Shown: positions 1-8,080 of the stretch, in pieces
Layout: each line of letters opens with the position of its first letter
Position numbering within the stretch: the stretch's first letter is position 1
NCBI GenBank assembly: GCA_002869585.1
Contig: PKUO01000045.1
Coordinates: forward strand, 62,001 to 126,000
DNA: 64,000 nucleotides
Reading direction: 5' to 3'
Origin: Sedimenticola sp.
GTDB lineage: Bacteria; Pseudomonadota; Gammaproteobacteria; Chromatiales; Chromatiaceae
Position numbers and translations under genes: made by a program
The notes under the pieces: generated by a model
What the model was told of the DNA's origin: nothing
Seen by the model: the letters and a program-made list of their open reading frames with translations, nothing else
Database searches by the model: none

Positions 1-663
1 CTCCATCTGTCTGTTCAGGGTTCAGCCACCAATTACGAGGCGCTGAGCTTCTACCGGGAGAATTTTGGCATCCGGCGGGCGGTGTTACCCCGTGTGCTGT
101 CGCTGCCCCAGGTAAAGCATGTGGTGGAAAACAGCCCGGTAGAGATCGAAATTTTCGGATTTGGCAGTCTCTGCGTGATGGTCGAGGGACGTTGTATTCT
201 CTCCTCCTATGCCACAGGGCGATCACCGAACACCTTTGGCGCCTGTTCCCCCGCCAGTCATGTCGAGTGGCGTGAGACGCCCCAGGGACTCGAGACGCGC
301 CTGGGCGGCGTGCTCATTGAACGCGCCGGCCAGGGAGAGAGCGCCGGTTATCCCACCCTGTGCAAGGGACGCTTTCAGGTGGGGGCGAACACCTACCATG
401 CCATCGAGGAACCCACCAGCCTGAATACCCTCGAGCTATTGCCCCAACTGATCGAGGCGGGGGTGGTGGCGATCAAGATCGAGGGACGCCAGCGCAGTCC
501 GGTCTATGTCAAACAGGTGACCCAGGTTTGGCGACAGGCGATCGATGCCTGTATACGCAATCCTGATGGCTATCAGACCCGGGCGGACTGGATGTCCCAG
601 CTGGACAAGGTTTCTGAAGGGAGTCAGACCACGTTGGGTGCCTACAGCCGGCCCTGGCAATAA
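1..663 (+). CDS. ubiU: UbiU, O2-independent ubiquinone hydroxylation protein (peptidase U32 family), 5' end missing
   Basis: The frame is open from base 1, so this is the C-terminal part (about 220 codons) of a protein of roughly 330 residues. It matches Escherichia coli UbiU/YhbU closely: VLPRVLS near the window edge, then FGSLCVMVEGRC, NTFGACSPA, YPTLCKGR and EGRQRSPVYV. The four cysteines that bind the 4Fe-4S cluster in this family are all present. UbiU pairs with UbiV to hydroxylate the ubiquinone ring without oxygen, using prephenate as oxygen donor, which allows quinone synthesis under anoxia. ubiV follows after 22 bases on the same strand, so the two are co-transcribed. It ends with TAA. 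Confidence 0.95.
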   Translation, partial: LHLSVQGSATNYEALSFYRENFGIRRAVLPRVLSLPQVKHVVENSPVEIEIFGFGSLCVMVEGRCILSSYATGRSPNTFGACSPASHVEWRETPQGLETRLGGVLIERAGQGESAGYPTLCKGRFQVGANTYHAIEEPTSLNTLELLPQLIEAGVVAIKIEGRQRSPVYVKQVTQVWRQAIDACIRNPDGYQTRADWMSQLDKVSEGSQTTLGAYSRPWQ

Positions 664-685
664 TCAGAGACTCCAGGATTCAACT

Positions 686-1600
686 ATGTCAGCTAAACCC
701 AAGCTCTCCGTCGGCCCGATTCTCTACTATTGGGATAGGGATAAGATTTTTGATTTTTATCGGGAGATCGCCCAGTCTGCTGCAGATATCGTCTATCTGG
801 GCGAGACCGTCTGTGCCAAGCGCACCCTGATTCGCCTGGAGGAGTGGTTCGAGATTGCCGATACCCTGGCTGCTGCAGGTAAGGAGGTGGTGCTCTCGAG
901 TATGGCGCTACTGGAAGCGGATTCCGAACTCAAGCGGTTGAAACGGATTTGCGAGAATGACCGCTACTGGGTTGAGGCCAACGATATGGGCGCGGTCAAT
1001 CTGATGCAGGGCAGGCCTTTTGTCAGCGGCCATAGTGTGAATGTCTACAATGAGCGAACACTAAAGCTGTTGGCGCAAAAGGGGATGCGCCGCTGGGTGT
1101 TGCCGGTGGAGTTGTCCCACGAGACCCTGGCGGCAATGCAGGCGCAGCGGCCAGAGGGGGTAGAGACCGAGGTGTTTGCCTATGGGCGTTTGCCTCTGGC
1201 CTATTCCGCCCGCTGCTTTACCGCGCGTGCGCACAATCTGCCGAAAGATGATTGCCAGTATCGCTGTCTCGATTATCCCGATGGTCTGACCCTTTCCGCT
1301 CAGGATGACACAAGATTTCTTGCGCTGAATGGCATTCAGACCCAGTCGGCTCAGACCTTCAATCTCTTGCCTGAACTGGACCGACTGGTCGAGCTCAAGG
1401 TGGATGTGCTGAGAATCAGCCCGCAATCAAACCGCACCCTGCAGATCATCGATATCTTCAATCGCGCGATCAACGGTGAACTGGATGCCGCCGAGGGTGC
1501 TGCACAACTCTCCCGCTGGATGCCGGTGGGACCCTGTGACGGTTACTGGTTTGGGGACGCGGGCATGATCGAGCATGCCCGAAACAGGATCGCTGGTTAA
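686..1600 (+). CDS. ubiV: UbiV, partner of UbiU in O2-independent ubiquinone synthesis
   Basis: A 304-residue protein of the peptidase U32 family, aligned in memory with E. coli UbiV (292 aa): VGPILYYWDRD at the start, YLGETVCAKR, LPLAYSARCFTAR and DDCQYRCLDYPDG. These carry the four cluster cysteines (one after GETV, then RCF, DDC and RC). The frame is open further upstream to about 545, inside ubiU, but the ATG at 686 gives the family's usual N-terminus. Its role is anaerobic ring hydroxylation as a heterodimer with UbiU. It converges with ubiT, whose stop lies 9 bases beyond the ubiV stop. Confidence 0.95.
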   Translation: MSAKPKLSVGPILYYWDRDKIFDFYREIAQSAADIVYLGETVCAKRTLIRLEEWFEIADTLAAAGKEVVLSSMALLEADSELKRLKRICENDRYWVEANDMGAVNLMQGRPFVSGHSVNVYNERTLKLLAQKGMRRWVLPVELSHETLAAMQAQRPEGVETEVFAYGRLPLAYSARCFTARAHNLPKDDCQYRCLDYPDGLTLSAQDDTRFLALNGIQTQSAQTFNLLPELDRLVELKVDVLRISPQSNRTLQIIDIFNRAINGELDAAEGAAQLSRWMPVGPCDGYWFGDAGMIEHARNRIAG

Positions 1601-1608
1601 CCCAGGTA

Positions 1609-2121
1609 CTATGTGCCGAGGGGTCTTCTGGGCAGCTTGGGCAACCGGTTGATCAGATCTGTCGCGCCATTCAGTAATTTCAGAAAGGGCCCCAGGCGGT
1701 CGTCCAGCTCCAAGGCATCAAGAAAGTTTTTTACATAGAGACCCAGCTCAGTGCTGCCGCCGAGTCGCAACCGGCGGTTGAAGAACAGGGTATCGGCATC
1801 CTCTCTGCGCGTCGCCAGCAGCAGGAAATCGTAGATCGATCCCTCGATGGATAGGTCATGGGGGAGTCTTTTGTCGGCCGCTTTCAGCTTACCGTTAGCG
1901 AGTGTCAGGCGATAGGTGAGACGGGCGTCACTGATGTTGATCAGCATCACATGACCTTCCAGAAACTCCAGTTCACCTTCAGTCAGTTCAGGTGCAAACA
2001 ACCGGTTCAGAATGTTGGCCAGAACCAGACTGTTGGCTGCGGTTGGGATCAGTCCCAGGGGCAGGGCGAAGGGTCTGGGCAATAAGGGTGTAGCTGTGAT
2101 ATCCATGGCATTTGCGCTCAT
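1609..2121 (-). CDS. ubiT: UbiT, SCP2-domain lipid-binding accessory factor of anaerobic ubiquinone synthesis
   Basis: A 170-residue SCP2/YhbT-family protein. The N-terminus has the proline-rich LLPRPFALPLGLIPTAANS segment, followed by an SCP2 fold with hydrophobic core strands (EGHVMLINISD, LTYRLTLANGKL) and a C-terminal region with GGSTELGLYVKNFLDALEL. In the E. coli pathway UbiT binds polyprenyl intermediates and is needed for the O2-independent route with UbiU/UbiV. In E. coli ubiT is divergent from ubiUV; here it is convergent and tail-to-tail, so it needs its own promoter. It ends in TAG. Confidence 0.9.
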   Translation of the reverse strand: MSANAMDITATPLLPRPFALPLGLIPTAANSLVLANILNRLFAPELTEGELEFLEGHVMLINISDARLTYRLTLANGKLKAADKRLPHDLSIEGSIYDFLLLATRREDADTLFFNRRLRLGGSTELGLYVKNFLDALELDDRLGPFLKLLNGATDLINRLPKLPRRPLGT

Positions 2122-2186
2122 GCTGAAGCTCCGCAGTCGTCAGTCACTACCTGAATCAATGGTGCGATTATAGACCCAATTCCCAA

Positions 2187-3605
2187 TCAGGTGTCCAGGG
2201 TTGCTCCCTGCTGCGGGGAGAGGGGCGTTTTAAACCAGCTCAGTTTTTCGTGGAGTTGCACCACGTCGCCAACGATTATCAGGGTAGGGGGCTTGGGTTT
2301 TTCCCGCTCCACAATCTCCTGGATGTTGGCCAATGTGCCGGTGAACACCCGCTGATGTTCGGTGGTTCCCTGCTGGACCAGGGCAATCGGCATTTCGGGG
2401 GAAACGCCCTGGGCAGTCAATTCCCTGACGATCACCGGCAGTCCCAACAACCCCATGTAGAAGACGATAGTCTGGTGTGGGTGCGCCAACTGCTTCCAGT
2501 TGAGGTTCATGCTGCCATCTTTGAGATGGCCTGTGACGAAGGTGACTGACTGAGCATAATCACGGTGGGTCAGCGGTATTCCCGAGTAGGCGGCACAACC
2601 GGATGCGGCGGTTACTGCAGGAACCACCTGGAAGGGGACGCCTTCCGCCGAGAGGGTGTCGATCTCCTCGCCACCGCGGCCGAAGATGAACGGATCGCCG
2701 CCCTTGAGCCGGACGACCCGTTTGCCCTCTTTGGCCAGATCCACCAGCAGTTGATTGATCTCTTCCTGGCGCATTGCGTGTTGATCACGCTCCTTGCCGA
2801 CATAGATGCGCTCGGCGTCACGCCGGGTCATCTCCAGAATAGGTTGCGCTACCAGTCGATCGTAGACCACGACATCTGCCTGCTGCATCAGCCGCAGTGC
2901 GCGAAAGGAGACCAGGTCTGGGTCGCCCGGTCCGCCACCGACCAGATAGACCTCACCCATCGTTGCTCCGGGAGTTGCCGATTTGAGTGCGCGCTCCATG
3001 GCCGCGTCGGCCTCCTCCATATGGCCGGAGAAGACGCGCTCTGCAACGCCGCTGCTTAGCACCTTCTCCCAGAAAATCCGGCGATCCGAGGGTTTTGTAA
3101 ATTTCGCTTTCACTTTGTCCCGAAAGCGGTTGGCAAGCTCTGCCAGGCGTCCATAACCTGCGGGTATCAGAGATTCCAGGCGACTGCGGATCAATCTGGC
3201 CAGCACCGGGGAGGCGCCGCCGGTTGAAACTGCCGCGACCACAGGTGAGCGGTCGATTATCGATGGAAAAATAAACGTGCAGAGTTCCGGCTGATCAACC
3301 ACATTCACCGGAATACGCAGGGCGATTGCCTTGTCATACACCTGACGGTTGATAGCGCGATTGCTGGTCGCGGCGATCACCAGATAGCCATCGGTGATGT
3401 CTTCGTCGCGATAGACCCTCTCGATATGCTCTATTTCTCCCTTATCGACCAGCCTTTGCAGGGTGGTGCAGAGCTCGGGAGAGATGACACGAACGCGACT
3501 GTGAGCCTTCAGCAGTAACGTGACTTTGCGTGCCGCAACTTCACCACCACCGATAACGAGACAGGTCTTTTCTTTGACATCAAGGAAAATAGGGAGGAAA
3601 TCCAT
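2187..3605 (-). CDS. cysG: Sirohaem synthase, trifunctional CysG
   Basis: 472 residues, the full length of the fused enzyme. Residues 1-205 are the precorrin-2 dehydrogenase/ferrochelatase half with an NAD-binding loop ([11 protein letters not shown]) and [15 protein letters not shown]. Residues about 215-460 are the uroporphyrinogen-III C-methyltransferase half, with [29 protein letters not shown] and [12 protein letters not shown]. It makes sirohaem from uroporphyrinogen III in the cytoplasm. In sulfur oxidisers sirohaem serves the reverse dissimilatory sulfite reductase as well as assimilatory enzymes, which fits the sulfur-relay genes divergently placed about 200 bases away. Confidence 0.96.
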   Translation of the reverse strand: MDFLPIFLDVKEKTCLVIGGGEVAARKVTLLLKAHSRVRVISPELCTTLQRLVDKGEIEHIERVYRDEDITDGYLVIAATSNRAINRQVYDKAIALRIPVNVVDQPELCTFIFPSIIDRSPVVAAVSTGGASPVLARLIRSRLESLIPAGYGRLAELANRFRDKVKAKFTKPSDRRIFWEKVLSSGVAERVFSGHMEEADAAMERALKSATPGATMGEVYLVGGGPGDPDLVSFRALRLMQQADVVVYDRLVAQPILEMTRRDAERIYVGKERDQHAMRQEEINQLLVDLAKEGKRVVRLKGGDPFIFGRGGEEIDTLSAEGVPFQVVPAVTAASGCAAYSGIPLTHRDYAQSVTFVTGHLKDGSMNLNWKQLAHPHQTIVFYMGLLGLPVIVRELTAQGVSPEMPIALVQQGTTEHQRVFTGTLANIQEIVEREKPKPPTLIIVGDVVQLHEKLSWFKTPLSPQQGATLDT

Positions 3606-3742
3606 CGTTGACCTTCTTCAAACTGACCCGTTAAAGCGGGTAACTTTCAACCGGAGTATTTTTTTGCTGCGAAACTGTATCATGCGGCCGTCGGCCTAAC
3701 AATTTATCCGCACAGCAATTCTCATCAGTCGGCTTGTGAATA

Positions 3743-3773
3743 TTAGTAAATTAGTAATATACTAAAAAACTAA
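3743..3773. promoter_or_regulatory. AT-rich imperfect 31-bp palindrome, candidate operator of the sulfur-relay cluster
   Basis: The core at 3751-3765 is a perfect inverted repeat, TTAGTA-ATA-TACTAA. A further TTAGTA lies 8 bases to the left (3743-3748) and AACTAA to the right (3768-3773), so the whole 31 bp is nearly symmetrical (about 11 of 14 positions pair). It sits 35 bases upstream of the rhodanese start in the divergent cysG/rhodanese interval. The form resembles operators of small winged-helix repressors of the ArsR type that control rhodanese genes; that assignment is inference and no such regulator is in the window. Confidence 0.45.
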
Positions 3774-3807
3774 GATATTTTGCCAGCTCAATACAGGTAC
3801 AGAATAC

Positions 3808-4128
3808 GTGGTTAACGAGATTGACTCAGTGACACTTGAGGAAAAAATTTCCTCTGGTGAAGATTTATACATGCTCGATATCCGCACCGAGGCGGAAGTT
3901 GCGCACGGTATGTTGCCCAATTCACGTCACCTGCCGATGCACATGATCCCGTTGGAAATGGCCGATTTTCCGAAGGATAAGGAAATTGTAATCTACTGCC
4001 GTAGTGGTGCGCGTTCTTATCATGCTTGTATGTATTTGATGCAGCAGGGATTTCCCAATGTAATGAACCTGCGGGGCGGGATCATCGACTGGGCTCGAAA
4101 TAGATTCCAGATTGTGCCTTACGCTTAA
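3808..4128 (+). CDS. Single-domain rhodanese (sulfurtransferase) of the rhd-tusA-dsrE2 cluster
   Basis: 106 residues, one rhodanese domain. The active-site loop is YCRSGARSYHA with the persulfide-forming cysteine at residue 64; the N-terminal DIRTEAEVAHGML and C-terminal GGIIDWARN are typical. It is cytoplasmic, with no signal peptide. The start is GTG with only a weak AGGT upstream. In sulfur oxidisers such as Allochromatium this enzyme loads sulfane sulfur on TusA, which passes it to DsrE-type proteins. tusA and dsrE2 follow on the same strand, with a separate possible promoter in between. Confidence 0.9.
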   Translation: MVNEIDSVTLEEKISSGEDLYMLDIRTEAEVAHGMLPNSRHLPMHMIPLEMADFPKDKEIVIYCRSGARSYHACMYLMQQGFPNVMNLRGGIIDWARNRFQIVPYA

Positions 4129-4193
4129 GAGATGTCTTGTTGTCTGGCAGAGCGTCGCCGGCTTGTTTAATGACTGTGATAAAAAAGGTTTTC

Positions 4194-4222
4194 TTGCCTT
4201 TTTCGGACAGTTAGAATATAAG
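4194..4222 (+). promoter_or_regulatory. Possible sigma-70 promoter for tusA-dsrE2
   Basis: TTGCCT at 4194-4199 and TATAAG at 4217-4222 are separated by exactly 17 bases. They lie about 70 bases before the tusA ATG, within a 161-base gap after the rhodanese gene. This fits an extra promoter raising TusA/DsrE2 expression. It is a pattern match only. Confidence 0.4.
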
Positions 4223-4289
4223 ATATGACTGATTTTCGAAGAAACAATTAGTCACAATCTTAAAATATTGAACGCACTGGAGGTTCCCT

Positions 4290-4520
4290 ATGTCTAGTTT
4301 TGATGAAGAGTTGGATGCGAGCGGCCTGAATTGTCCCCTGCCCATCCTGCGTGCCAAGAAAACCCTTACTGGCATGGAGTCAGGTAAAGTTTTGCACATC
4401 ATCGCCACCGACCCAGGTTCAGTTAAGGATTTCGAAGCCTTCGCCAAACAGACGGGCAACTAGCTGATGGAATCCAAAGAAGAAGGTGGCAAGTTCCATT
4501 TTCTGATCAAGAAAGCATAA
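4290..4520 (+). pseudogene. tusA: TusA-type sulfur carrier protein, interrupted by an in-frame TAG
   Basis: Seventy-six codons read MSSFDEELDASGLNCPLPIL onward, with the family signature CPLPILRAKKTL and the sulfur-accepting cysteine at residue 15. Codon 58 (4461-4463) is TAG. The same frame continues for 18 more codons with a normal TusA ending (LMESKEEGGKFHFLIKKA) to TAA at 4518-4520. GGAGG at 4279-4283 is a good ribosome site. TusA carries persulfide sulfur between rhodanese and DsrEFH/DsrE2. Family members usually have Glu or Gln at the stop position, so a single base change explains it. It could be a true nonsense mutation, a sequence error, or a readthrough site. The truncated 57-residue product would lack the last strand and helix of the fold. 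Confidence 0.85.
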
Positions 4521-4568
4521 TTCTCGGGTCTGAAGTCGACCCTCACTACCGTTAAGGAGGAGATTCAG

Positions 4569-5048
4569 ATGGATGAGAAGAAATTAGCCATTATCGCAAC
4601 CAAAGGTTCTCTGGACTGGGCATATCCGCCTTTCATTCTGGGTTCCACTGCTGCTGCGCTGGGTTATGAAGTTGAAATTTTCTTCACTTTTTATGGATTA
4701 CAGTTACTTCGCAAGGAATTGAGCCTGGAAGTAACCCCACTGGGAAATCCTGGAATGCCCATGCCTTTGGGTATGGACAAGTGGTTCCCGGTGCTGGGCA
4801 CCGCACTGCCCGGTATGCAGTCCATGATGACCATGATGATGAAAAAGAAGATGGCCTCAAAGGGTGTTGCCAGTATTGATGAACTGCGCTCACTCTGCCT
4901 TGAAGCCGAAGTCAGACTTATCGCCTGCCAAATGACAGTCGATCTATTTGATATGGATACGTCTGATTTTATTAGCGATGTTGAATATGCTGGTGCTGCG
5001 CGATTCTTTGAATTCGCCGGCGAAAGCGATATATGCATGTATATATAG
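4569..5048 (+). CDS. dsrE2: DsrE2-type DsrE/DsrF/DsrH-like sulfur-trafficking protein
   Basis: 159 residues with a strong ribosome site (AAGGAGG). The N-terminus KLAIIATKGSLDWAYPPFIL and the segment VEIFFTFYGLQLLRK are typical of the DsrE2 (peroxiredoxin-like DsrE) family, as is the Met-rich stretch near residues 84-95. Cysteines 110 and 120 (LIACQMTVDLF) are the candidate sulfur-binding residues; the second is the conserved one. In A. vinosum and relatives DsrE2 interacts with rhodanese and TusA in cytoplasmic sulfur transfer toward Dsr or Hdr oxidation. It ends in TAG followed by a clear terminator, so it closes the cluster. The symbol rests on neighbourhood and motif. Confidence 0.88.
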   Translation: MDEKKLAIIATKGSLDWAYPPFILGSTAAALGYEVEIFFTFYGLQLLRKELSLEVTPLGNPGMPMPLGMDKWFPVLGTALPGMQSMMTMMMKKKMASKGVASIDELRSLCLEAEVRLIACQMTVDLFDMDTSDFISDVEYAGAARFFEFAGESDICMYI

Positions 5049-5073
5049 CTACACGCTAAGAAAGTAGTTTGAG

Positions 5074-5106
5074 AGCCGCATCTGGTCTAACCAGGTGCGG
5101 CTTTTT
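5074..5106 (+). terminator. Rho-independent terminator after dsrE2
   Basis: A 12-bp stem (AGCCGCATCTGG pairing with CCAGGTGCGGCT, one G-U) around a 5-base loop runs into TTTTT, 25 bases past the dsrE2 stop. Confidence 0.9.
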
Positions 5107-5136
5107 CATTTGTAACCACCGGCTGCTGATTTCCAT

Positions 5137-5161
5137 AAAAAAGCCCGGTCGAAACCGGGCT
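5137..5161 (-). terminator. Rho-independent terminator of the FadL-type porin gene
   Basis: Read on the minus strand, AGCCCGGT-TTCG-ACCGGGCT is followed by a run of T. The stem has 8 pairs with a stable tetraloop and lies 23 bases after the porin stop. Confidence 0.9.
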
Positions 5162-5184
5162 CCGTGACTGCTGTGAAAACCGGG

Positions 5185-6426
5185 TTACATAAAGGTCTTG
5201 CTGATACCGAGGCCGAACAGATTTACACCGGAGTTGTATTCGCCGTTGTAGAGAAATGACCCATTCGGTTCACCGGCCTCGGTAAAATAACCGAGCGGCA
5301 GGTTTTGCGTGTAATCCTTGAACCTGACGTGCATGAAACCGCCTTCTATGGACCAGCCATCGTCCAGCTTGTGTCCAAAACCTACGCTGAACAGGTGCCT
5401 GTCGGCATCAGGCACGCGTGGGCTGAAATAATCATGGGGCTGTCCCGTCTGGTCGAAGGTGTAGCCAAAACGCAGTTGTGTTTTGGCATTGAGCTGGTAG
5501 GTGCCGCCGAGCCTGAATGCGTTTGCATCGTCCCAGTTGTTTATACTGACGACCGGATTGACCGGGTTATCGATGGTCAGTACATCAAAGGCGCTCCATC
5601 CGGTGCGGGTGATGTCAAATTCGATTGCCAGGGCATCTGAGGCTTTATATCTAACACCCGCCTGCAAGCGTGATGGCAGTGGGAGGACAGCATTTGCCGG
5701 TACCGTCATCGAAATGGAAGGGATGTAGGACTCGCCCTTGATGTCGGGATCAACGCCGGAGTGATAGCTGAGACCGAAACTGACTTTGTCCTGGTTATAC
5801 AGGAGTCCGAAGTTCCATCCGAAGGCGTCACCATCGCCGTCGTTATCGATGACGTCAGCATTAAAAGTGACGGTCTTTACGAAGTAGTAATCGAGACCAG
5901 CAGAAAGACTGAGATTGTCATTTACCTTGAAGGCAACAGTCGGTGCTATGTCGATCACCTCAATTTTGCTCTTGGTGGGATGGCCACCGATTCCAAGTGC
6001 CTCAAAAGAGGGGAACACGGGTGCAGTGGCATCCCACTGGGTTTCAAGACCAAAGGGGGCTGTAATCCCCAGTCCGAGTGCAACTTTTTCGTTCAGGCGG
6101 TAGTTTGCCTGGAACTGTGGAATCATGATGACATTCTTTCCTTCGCTGTCATGGGTTCCCGTCGGGGTGGTGACGCTCAGATCGGGTACTACACCCATCA
6201 GCCCAGCAGAGATGCTGGTGGGATGGTAGACCGCAGCCGCCGGGTTGTAGGGTATTGCGCCCAAATCTTCCGGGTTGGCAACCAGTGCATTTGAAGTGCC
6301 CAGGCCGGTGATCGAAATTTCAGGTACTGCAAACCCTGATGAGAAAGAGGGGGCGGAAAGCCCGAGCAGCGCAATACCGCAGGCAACTGTAATCAGCCGC
6401 GGTGCGTGCGGAAATGTGTTGTTCAT
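5185..6426 (-). CDS. FadL/OmpP1/TodX-family outer-membrane transport protein
   Basis: 413 residues from the ATG at 6426, chosen because GGAGGATC precedes it; an in-frame extension upstream lacks one. Residues 1-28 form a signal peptide ending in APSFSSG. The mature N-terminus FAVPEISITGLGTSNAL with NPAAAVYHP is the FadL plug signature. The rest is alternating amphipathic strands, ending in Phe-Met like an outer-membrane barrel (GISKTFM). The family takes up long-chain fatty acids or other hydrophobic compounds; the substrate here is not visible. It stands alone, divergent from a LysR regulator that could control it. Confidence 0.88.
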   Translation of the reverse strand: MNNTFPHAPRLITVACGIALLGLSAPSFSSGFAVPEISITGLGTSNALVANPEDLGAIPYNPAAAVYHPTSISAGLMGVVPDLSVTTPTGTHDSEGKNVIMIPQFQANYRLNEKVALGLGITAPFGLETQWDATAPVFPSFEALGIGGHPTKSKIEVIDIAPTVAFKVNDNLSLSAGLDYYFVKTVTFNADVIDNDGDGDAFGWNFGLLYNQDKVSFGLSYHSGVDPDIKGESYIPSISMTVPANAVLPLPSRLQAGVRYKASDALAIEFDITRTGWSAFDVLTIDNPVNPVVSINNWDDANAFRLGGTYQLNAKTQLRFGYTFDQTGQPHDYFSPRVPDADRHLFSVGFGHKLDDGWSIEGGFMHVRFKDYTQNLPLGYFTEAGEPNGSFLYNGEYNSGVNLFGLGISKTFM

Positions 6427-6760
6427 TATGGATCCTCCACTGAGAAGACGATGGGTTATGAAAATTTTATAATCCATTGAAGGCTAAGTGATTTTGAAAA
6501 TAAATGCCAGAAAAATTAGGGTGTTTTACTATACGGAAACCACTGACAAGAGGTGATTCGGTATCTGAAATAATGTCTGCCAGATAGTTTGCCGGATCGG
6601 TGTCTGCATTGCTGCAAAGCAGCACTGTAACTGTCGGGTAATTAAAGTGTTTCGTTACATTAAGATACCCTGATATATATTTACTACTAATTCAAAATTT
6701 ATGGTATAAAACTTATTTATTACTACCCAACTCTTTGTCTTAGTTCCGCGGAGATTTTCC
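6427..6760. other. Divergent intergenic region between the FadL-type porin and the LysR regulator
   Basis: 334 bases without a gene. The right half is AT-rich (around 6660-6725) and contains a TATAAA suitable as a -10 for the LysR gene. A short inverted repeat GCTGC-AAA-GCAGC lies near 6611-6623. Divergent placement is typical of a LysR regulator and its target, but I see no unambiguous LysR box. Confidence 0.5.
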
Positions 6761-7681
6761 ATGGCCGATCGCAGACTCCAGGTGTTTCACACAGTTGCCC
6801 GGCTGCTCAGTTTTACGAAGGCGGCAGAATCACTCCACATGACCCAGCCCGCCGTTACTTTCCAGGTGCGCCAACTGGAGGAGTACTTCAATACGCGCCT
6901 GTTCGACCGTACCCATAACAGGATCAGCCTCACCGATGCAGGGGCGCGGGTTTTTGAATACGCCGACAAGATTTTCGAACTCTATTCCGAGATGGAAAAC
7001 TCGGTGCGGGAGATGACCGGAGAGATCAGCGGCACGCTGACCATCGGTGCCAGCACCACTATTGCGGAATACATGCTTCCGGCCTTGCTCGGTGATTTCA
7101 AGAAAAAATTTCCGGATGTGAACATACACCTCAAGGTTTCCAATACGGACGGTATCGTCTCCATGGTGGAGAACAATACCATTGACCTGGGTGTGGTCGA
7201 GGCGCCTGTCGCCAATAAAAACCTGGTGGTCGAGATGTGCCGCCCTGACAAACTGGTTGCGATCGTCCCTCCAGGTCATCCTGAATCTAAAAAGAAAACA
7301 ATGGTTTACGATGATTTGGTAAAATATCCCTTTATTTGTCGTGAAGAGGGCTCCGGGACTCGTGAGGTGATCAACGAGTATCTGAACGATCTCAACAGTG
7401 ATGGCGACGGCCTGAAAATTGCGATGGAGCTTGGTAGCCCCGAAGCGGTAAAAGGGGCGGTGGAGGCCGGCATGGGCATATCCGTGGTCTCCCGAGCTAC
7501 CATCCAGAAAGAGCTGAAGCTGGAAACGCTGATCGAGATCAATCTCGATCCGCCATTGGAAAGACCCTTCTCTTTCGTCCACCAGAAACAGAAATTCCGG
7601 GCTCGTGTCATGGAAGAGTTGCTGGAATTTGCCCAGCAATACTGCAAGGAACACGAGCACGATCTTGATCTAGAGGACTGA
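6761..7681 (+). CDS. LysR-family transcriptional regulator (CysL/CbbR-like subgroup)
   Basis: 306 residues. Residues 1-60 are the winged helix-turn-helix (FHTVARLLSFTKAAESLHMT, QPAVTFQVRQLEEYF). Residues 90-295 are the periplasmic-binding-like effector domain, with the ICREEGSGTREVINEYL motif found in CbbR/CysL-like members and the ELGSPEAVKGAVEAGMGISVVS helix near the hinge. The effector cannot be read from the sequence. It is divergent from the FadL-type porin and 4 bases ahead of the next gene, so it probably heads an operon with the small unknown protein and the AI-2E permease. Confidence 0.88.
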   Translation: MADRRLQVFHTVARLLSFTKAAESLHMTQPAVTFQVRQLEEYFNTRLFDRTHNRISLTDAGARVFEYADKIFELYSEMENSVREMTGEISGTLTIGASTTIAEYMLPALLGDFKKKFPDVNIHLKVSNTDGIVSMVENNTIDLGVVEAPVANKNLVVEMCRPDKLVAIVPPGHPESKKKTMVYDDLVKYPFICREEGSGTREVINEYLNDLNSDGDGLKIAMELGSPEAVKGAVEAGMGISVVSRATIQKELKLETLIEINLDPPLERPFSFVHQKQKFRARVMEELLEFAQQYCKEHEHDLDLED

Positions 7682-7685
7682 AACC

Positions 7686-8057
7686 GTGCTCGCCCCGAAG
7701 ATGAACCTGCCTGCCGAGCAGCGCCGGTTGCTCAAGCTCTATGCGTCGCTTTCGGCACAGGACAAGGAAAGCCTTATCGCCTTTGCCGAGTTTCTCGAAT
7801 CACGCACCACCGGATCTGAAGAGCCCGTGTTGCATGAGCCGAAAACCATACCCCGGCCTGAACAGGAGTCGGTGGTCGGGGCCATCAAGCGGTTATCAGA
7901 ATCCTACTTCATGCTGGAAAAGTCAGAGTTGTTTACCAAGACATCCTCACTGATGACGGCCCATCTCATTCAGGGGCGTTCGGCGCCGGATGTCATTGAT
8001 GAGCTGGAGACTCTCTTTGTCAGCCATTATGAGCAATACCGTTCTGACAAGCAGTGA
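7686..8057 (+). CDS. Small conserved-looking protein of unknown function
   Basis: Up to 123 residues from a GTG at 7686; an ATG at 7701 would give 118. It is predicted to be soluble and helical, with a basic amphipathic N-terminal helix (LPAEQRRLLKLYASLSAQDKE) and an Arg/Glu-rich middle, and no membrane segment or cysteine cluster. I do not recognise the family. It lies 4 bases after the LysR gene and 23 bases before the AI-2E permease, so all three are likely co-expressed. Confidence 0.7.
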   Translation: MLAPKMNLPAEQRRLLKLYASLSAQDKESLIAFAEFLESRTTGSEEPVLHEPKTIPRPEQESVVGAIKRLSESYFMLEKSELFTKTSSLMTAHLIQGRSAPDVIDELETLFVSHYEQYRSDKQ

Positions 8058-8080
8058 CCTGAGAAAGCCGAGTTATCCCG

